From an uncultured Pseudomonadota bacterium (lineage in GTDB: Bacteria > Pseudomonadota > Gammaproteobacteria > Burkholderiales > Usitatibacteraceae), in contig CALEJW010000040.1 of NCBI GenBank assembly GCA_937898635.1, positions 1 through 23,048 on the forward strand: a DNA stretch of 23,048 bases, read 5' to 3'. Positions 21,448-23,048 of the stretch are shown here, piece by piece. Made by a program: the position numbers and the translations under genes. How positions within the stretch are numbered: the stretch's first letter is position 1; each line of letters starts with the position of its first letter. The notes beneath the pieces are model-generated. The model searched no databases. It was not told the DNA's origin and was given only the letters and a program-made list of their open reading frames with translations.

Positions 21448-22617
21448 CTACTGTCGCGCCGACTTCACGTCGGCGGGCAGGACCTCGCCGGCCTTGTTGC
21501 CCCAGGCGTTTCGCGTGTAGGTGATGACCGCGGCGAGCTCGCTGTCGGAGAGCTGCGCGAACGAGGCCATCGCGGTGCCCTGCTTGCCGCGCAGCACCAG
21601 GGCCACCTGCGCCGCCTTCGGGCCGTTCACGACCCGCGAGCCGTCGAGCGCCGGGAAGGCGGGCGGCATGCCCTTGCCCGTGGGCTGGTGGCAGGGCGCG
21701 CAGTTGGCCTGGTAGAGCTTCGCCCCCGCGGTCCTGAGCTCCTCGAGCGTCCACTTCTTGTTCGGGTCGTCGGGCATCGCCACGGCGTGGGTCACCGTGG
21801 CCACCTGCACGGGCGCGGCGCCGGAAGCGGCGGCCTTCGCCTGCTGCTCCTTCACCCACGCGGCGTACTCCTCCGGGGGCTTCGCCACGACCACGATCGG
21901 CATGTAGCCGTGCTCCTTGCCGCAGATCTGGCTGCACTGGCCGCGGTACACGCCCGGTCGGTCGGCGGTGAACCAGGTGTCCTTCACGAAGCCGGGGATG
22001 CCGTACTGGTTGATGCCGAGCTGCGGCACGTACCAGCCGTGGATCACGTCGTTCGCGGTGACGAGGAGCCGCACGCGCTTGCCCACGGGGACCACCATCG
22101 GCCGGTCCACCTCGAGGAGGTAGTCGGCGTTCTTCTTCTCGCCCTTCTTCTCCCACTCCTCGATCTGCGAGCGCGGCGTGGAGAGCAGCGAGGCGAACTT
22201 CACGCCGTCCTGCAGGTAGTCGTACTCCCACGCCCACTGGTAGGCGGTCACCTTGATGGTGATGTCGGGGTTGGAGGTGTTCTTCATGTCCAGCACCGTC
22301 TTCGTGGCCGGATAGGCCATGCCGATCAGGATCACGAAGGGGATCACCGTCCAGACGAGCTCCACCGTGGTGTTCTCGTGGAACTGCGCGGCCTTCGCGC
22401 CCACGCTCTTCCTGTGCTTGAACACGGAATAGAACATGGTGCCGAACACGCCCACGAAGATCACCACGCACACCCACAGGATGGCCCAGTGCAGGTCGTA
22501 GATCTGCTGGGCGATCGGGGAAGCGGGCGGCAGGATGTCCACGTCGTAGGCGGCGTGCGCGAGCCCGGCGCCGAGCGCCGCGGCGGCGGCCGCGGGGCGG
22601 AAGAATGTGCGAGGCAT
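21448..22617 (-). CDS. coxB: cytochrome c oxidase subunit II with fused cytochrome c domain
   Basis: 389 residues from ATG 22617. A signal peptide ends near AHA-A (residue 22), followed by two membrane helices (about 43-65 and 87-106) and a cupredoxin domain with the CuA ligands His193, Cys228, Cys232, His236 and Met239. After a linker (250-290) comes a monohaem cytochrome c domain with CAPCH (306-310) and a likely distal Met350, making this a caa3-type subunit. The CuA motif reads CSQIC where most A-type subunits have CSELC. Another ATG (22629) is also possible; neither has a good ribosome site. An open frame continues to 22725 but lacks a signal-like start. Confidence 0.95.
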   Translation of the reverse strand: MPRTFFRPAAAAAALGAGLAHAAYDVDILPPASPIAQQIYDLHWAILWVCVVIFVGVFGTMFYSVFKHRKSVGAKAAQFHENTTVELVWTVIPFVILIGMAYPATKTVLDMKNTSNPDITIKVTAYQWAWEYDYLQDGVKFASLLSTPRSQIEEWEKKGEKKNADYLLEVDRPMVVPVGKRVRLLVTANDVIHGWYVPQLGINQYGIPGFVKDTWFTADRPGVYRGQCSQICGKEHGYMPIVVVAKPPEEYAAWVKEQQAKAAASGAAPVQVATVTHAVAMPDDPNKKWTLEELRTAGAKLYQANCAPCHQPTGKGMPPAFPALDGSRVVNGPKAAQVALVLRGKQGTAMASFAQLSDSELAAVITYTRNAWGNKAGEVLPADVKSARQ

Positions 22618-22699
22618 GTCGAGACCCATGTAGTCAGTCGTGTCGTTCGTTTTGCGGGCCGCGCGCCTGGCGGCGGCCGCGCCGCGTGGCCCCCGCGGG

Positions 22700-22739
22700 C
22701 CCGACGGTCTGTCGGGCACCGCCATCCGGATCGGCGGTG
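22700..22739. repeat. two adjacent inverted repeats in the coxB leader
   Basis: The first is CCCGAC-N5-GTCGGG (22700-22716). The second is CACCGCC (22717-22723) with GGCGGTG (22733-22739), and between them lies the self-complementary ATCCGGAT. They lie 83-122 bases before the coxB ATG, downstream of the candidate promoter, so they would be transcribed as hairpins. They could be a protein-binding site or leader structures. No U run follows them, so they are not a standard terminator. Confidence 0.5.
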
Positions 22740-22785
22740 GCTGATTCGGCGGGAGCGGCGGAAGGCGGGAAACGGCCAGCCGCGG

Positions 22786-22791
22786 ATTCTA
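22786..22791 (-). promoter_or_regulatory. candidate -10 of the coxB operon
   Basis: TAGAAT on the minus strand, in the 209-base gap between yacG and coxB, with TTGCGC 18 bases upstream as a weak -35. The predicted leader is about 160 bases and contains the two inverted repeats. Nothing else that looks like a gene is seen between 22618 and 22826. Confidence 0.45.
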
Positions 22792-22826
22792 GCCGATGCC
22801 CTCGGCCCGGCGCAAAGAAAACCTCG

Positions 22827-23048
22827 CTACCCGCGCGTGTCCTCGTCCTCGTGCCCCTCTTCCGGGGAAGCCTCCGGGCCGGCCTCGCGCAGGGGTATGC
22901 GGTAGGCCTCGGAGGCCCAGGCGCCGAGATCCGTCTGGCGGCACCGCGCCGAGCAGAACGGGCGCCAGGGGTTCGCGGGGGAGTATTCGGCCGTCGCCCC
23001 GCAGCCCGGGCAGGCGACGCGCCTTCGGGGCGGTGCGGGCGGGGCGCT
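22827..23048 (-). CDS. yacG: DNA gyrase inhibitor/zinc-binding protein YacG (5' end outside window)
   Basis: The last 73 codons are present; the start lies beyond 23048. The zinc site is CPGC, then FCSARC (two Cys pairs about 16 residues apart), within the family signature ANPWRPFCSARC. This is followed by RQTDLGAWASEAYRIP. The tail is acidic (SPEEGHEDEDTRG). YacG binds one zinc ion and GyrB and inhibits gyrase. An Ala/Pro/Arg-rich stretch precedes the first Cys and has no Met in the window. The stop TAG is at 22827-22829. It was read directly by translating the minus strand to the window edge. It is in the same direction as coxB, but a promoter-like sequence separates them. Confidence 0.93.
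   Translation of the reverse strand, partial: SAPPAPPRRRVACPGCGATAEYSPANPWRPFCSARCRQTDLGAWASEAYRIPLREAGPEASPEEGHEDEDTRG

Noticed and set aside
1..23048. Mobile elements, prophage, CRISPR, defence or biosynthetic islands
   Set aside because: All genes are core functions in conserved order; no transposase, integrase, direct-repeat array or clear composition shift was seen.

Overview
This is a contiguous, high-GC bacterial chromosome segment made almost entirely of core genes. The gene order (TPR gene-lolB-ispE-tRNA-Gln-prs-rplY-pth-ychF; rsmD-coaD-ferredoxin divergent from ftsY-ftsE-ftsX-rpoH; a coxB-coxA-ctaG-coxC cluster with SURF1, ctaB and sco) and the protein sequences point to a betaproteobacterium with aerobic respiration. 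The genus cannot be told from this window. I see no phage, insertion sequence, CRISPR array, toxin-antitoxin pair or other accessory island.

Region 1 (1-6980, minus strand): a TPR protein with a signal peptide, then LolB (lipoprotein insertion), IspE (isoprenoid synthesis), tRNA-Gln(TTG), Prs (PRPP synthesis), ribosomal protein L25, a terminator-like hairpin, Pth and YchF. It ends in a CAT-anticodon tRNA that has its own promoter-like sequence and is cut by the window edge. Region 2 (7139-9882, plus strand): MutM and a dynamin-like GTPase. Region 3 (9879-11282, minus strand): RsmD, CoaD and an Alvin-type ferredoxin, converging on the GTPase gene with a 4-base overlap. Region 4 (11348-14783, plus strand): FtsY, FtsE, FtsX and the heat-shock sigma factor RpoH. 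A perfect CIRCE operator overlaps the likely rpoH promoter.

Region 5 (14855-22617, mainly minus strand): an A1-type haem-copper oxidase and its assembly factors. The structural unit is coxB (with a fused cytochrome c domain), coxA, a 39-residue small assembly protein, ctaG, a DUF2970 protein and coxC, closed by a strong terminator. The assembly unit is SURF1, a membrane-anchored Sco-like protein, ctaB and a Sco lipoprotein. A DUF2909 gene on the opposite strand separates the two units. The haem A synthase gene ctaA, usually found next to ctaB in such clusters, is not here. Region 6: the 3' part of yacG at the right edge.

Many neighbouring genes overlap by ATGA or GTGA, which suggests translational coupling. 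No gap between genes exceeds about 210 bases. The points most worth a second look are the CIRCE site on rpoH with its very short predicted leader, the missing ctaA with a palindromic promoter before ctaB, a second Sco-like protein that keeps all copper-ligand positions, and the dynamin-like GTPase beside mutM. I found no convincing wholly new multi-gene system.
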